DNA from: JBBIGV01 sp037447335
GTDB taxonomy: Bacteria > Bacteroidota > Ignavibacteria > Ignavibacteriales > Ignavibacteriaceae
Length of the DNA: 6,967 nt
Direction of reading: 5' to 3'
Assembly: GCA_037447335.1 (NCBI GenBank)
Contig: JBBIGV010000107.1
Coordinates: forward strand, 1-6,967
Part shown: positions 6,501 through 6,967 of the stretch, piece after piece
Layout of the letters: each line of letters begins with the position of its first letter
Position numbering within the stretch: the stretch's first letter is position 1
Notes under the pieces: model-generated
What the model was told of the DNA's origin: nothing
What the model saw: only the letters and a program-made list of their open reading frames with translations
Database searches by the model: none
Translations under genes and position numbers: made by a program

Positions 6501-6955
6501 AGCAGCAGGCTGAAATGCAGCGGCTAGCACAGCAGCAGGAACTTATCAGGAAATCACTTGAGGAACTTAATAAGGAAGCCAGAGAATCCGGGCAGTCTAA
6601 AGCTCTTGCATCTAATCTTGATGAAATGCTTAGAGAAATGCGTGAAGTTGTTACCGACATGCAGACACAAAAACTTGACGATAACCTTATACAAAAACAG
6701 GAAAGGATTCTATCAAAAATGCTGGATGCACAACGCTCTATTCATGAAAGAGATTTTGAAAAACAACGCGAGTCTTTTACTGGTCAGCAGATATTTCGTG
6801 AATCACCTGCCGAATTAAATTTATCTTCAGAGAAAGGACAAAACAGAATTCGCGATGAATTTAATAAAGCAGTTAAAGAAGGTTACAGCAGAGATTATGA
6901 AGATCTGATCAGAAGGTACTATGAAGCACTTCAGAAAGCAGAGATTAAAAATTAA
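3569..6955 (+). CDS. DUF4175 family membrane protein with long Met/Gln-rich helical tail
   Basis: A complete 1128-residue DUF4175-type protein. Three hydrophobic helices lie at about 23-51, 56-85 and 160-183. A beta-rich region (about 190-510) follows, with FDVEFIAPPKFTF, INPPSYSG (300-307) and LRISDDYGFTKLLLHYRL (422-439), resembling repeated Ig-like domains that are probably extracytoplasmic. From about 512 the chain is almost entirely helical and charged, with long predicted coiled coils (525-690, 715-760), then Met- and Gln-rich stretches (755-830, 930-990). The end EGYSRDYEDLIRRYYEAL (1104-1121) is a typical family signature. Its molecular function is not established. Tight coupling to the DUF4159 gene, and the frequent presence of MoxR ATPase, DUF58 and VWA/BatA genes near such pairs, suggest an envelope complex. 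The start is TTG, set by AGGAA at 3559-3563; the next in-frame ATG (residue 28) would cut into the first helix. Confidence 0.85.
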   Translation: MGTDSNFYKDIINKLEQLNRREYALFAMLGIQTSALIIVSFITGFSLLELLGNFSSAIRTVLLFILTVVGIASIIFLFVLPLLKYFNLFRKTNYYDTAGKVGRSFPFIKDDLLNAMQLVSFDNTKNLYSSNLIDAAFRNVYQKTQGIKFESIVDFKKAKELFLYFSGVLVFCALLFLSVPGLQAASYRLINFDVEFIAPPKFTFIIAPGNYTITKGEDVSILIKTEGLRPAEINIAVKHDEQTDFSHISIKNFTQEGYVHELKSVRSSFSYYAEAENIKSEIYRIEVIDRPIIRILDVTINPPSYSGLAQTKQRDNGNLTSLIGTNVGIELTSTKSLKDARLEFSDTSSISLSIGDKRAFGNFRVSKDDQYKILITDINGNNNLSPVTYSIKALFDAYPQIEIIEPNRNVSLTTENRLPLFLRISDDYGFTKLLLHYRLSASRYEPPHKDFSSVEIPISREKIDQEINYIWNVSNLSLATEDVVTYYLEVFDNDIVSGPKSTKTGNFTIRIPSLDEILAKADDTHYKAEHQLKEVLKEADDLKRDLERIDRELKQDRKDLSWQEKDRIEKALDRFEKLQSKAEEVSHKLKEMQRELRENNLLSKETMEKYMELQKLMEQFTSEEMKKALEKLRKMLENLNRQQTQQAMEDFKIDEEQFRKSLERTLNLIKRIQIEQKIDELVKRTEDAANKQENLSDETKTSDPSDQNSNKQLSQKQDSITDDLKRLEEEMKELAEKMSELKDMPTEEMEKILEELQQQQNQEMSQDASENLNKSMKQQAMQNQQQISQNMRQMNKKMQDMQMMMMQMNQMQVFSDMMRILDNLINLSKQQEDLRKEAQQMNPVSPQSNENAQKQHNLQRTLDNLVKQLADLSQKTFAITPEMGKALGNARNEMTKSLQALQNRNTGLAAMSQGEAMAALNEAATLMKGSMESMMQGEGQGGMMSLMQQLQRMSGQQMSLNNMTQMLQQMSQGQLSPQQQAEMQRLAQQQELIRKSLEELNKEARESGQSKALASNLDEMLREMREVVTDMQTQKLDDNLIQKQERILSKMLDAQRSIHERDFEKQRESFTGQQIFRESPAELNLSSEKGQNRIRDEFNKAVKEGYSRDYEDLIRRYYEALQKAEIKN

Positions 6956-6967
6956 TTTTATAGCCGG

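Overview
The window is AT-rich bacterial DNA carrying five genes, all on the + strand. A DUF4159-DUF4175 gene pair, a light-skinned coding style with almost no Shine-Dalgarno sequences, and intergenic GTCCC/GGGAC palindromes together suggest the Bacteroidota/Ignavibacteriota (FCB) group. That placement is an inference from gene content and style; no taxonomic marker gene is present.

Layout. Positions 1-159 are the window edge and hold no gene that can be called. Positions 160-1029 encode a PLP-dependent class IV aminotransferase of the D-amino-acid transaminase type. Positions 1089-1292 encode a 67-residue protein with a CxxC...CxxC zinc-ribbon pattern. Positions 1351-2499 encode a membrane-anchored family 2 glycosyltransferase of the CrtQ/CruC/HpnB-like type. 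These three lie 59 and 58 bases apart and could be co-transcribed, but their functions do not obviously belong together.

Positions 2500-2893 contain no credible gene. Most of this stretch is a roughly 300-bp non-coding repeat island. A 10-bp direct repeat flanks it, imperfect 20-bp terminal inverted repeats lie just inside, and the interior is packed with palindromes, including a perfect 30-bp one. It looks like a MITE/REP-type non-autonomous mobile element that inserted between the glycosyltransferase and the next operon.

Positions 2897-3553 (DUF4159, with a signal peptide) and 3569-6955 (DUF4175, a 1128-residue membrane protein with a very long Met/Gln-rich helical tail) are separated by only 15 bases and form a clear operon. 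In many genomes such genes sit with MoxR-type AAA+ ATPase, DUF58 and BatA/VWA genes, and I expect those just beyond the right edge. The pair is probably part of a poorly characterised cell-envelope system. It is the most interesting protein-coding content here, although both families are known by name. I see no CRISPR array, tRNA, rRNA, transposase or phage gene.
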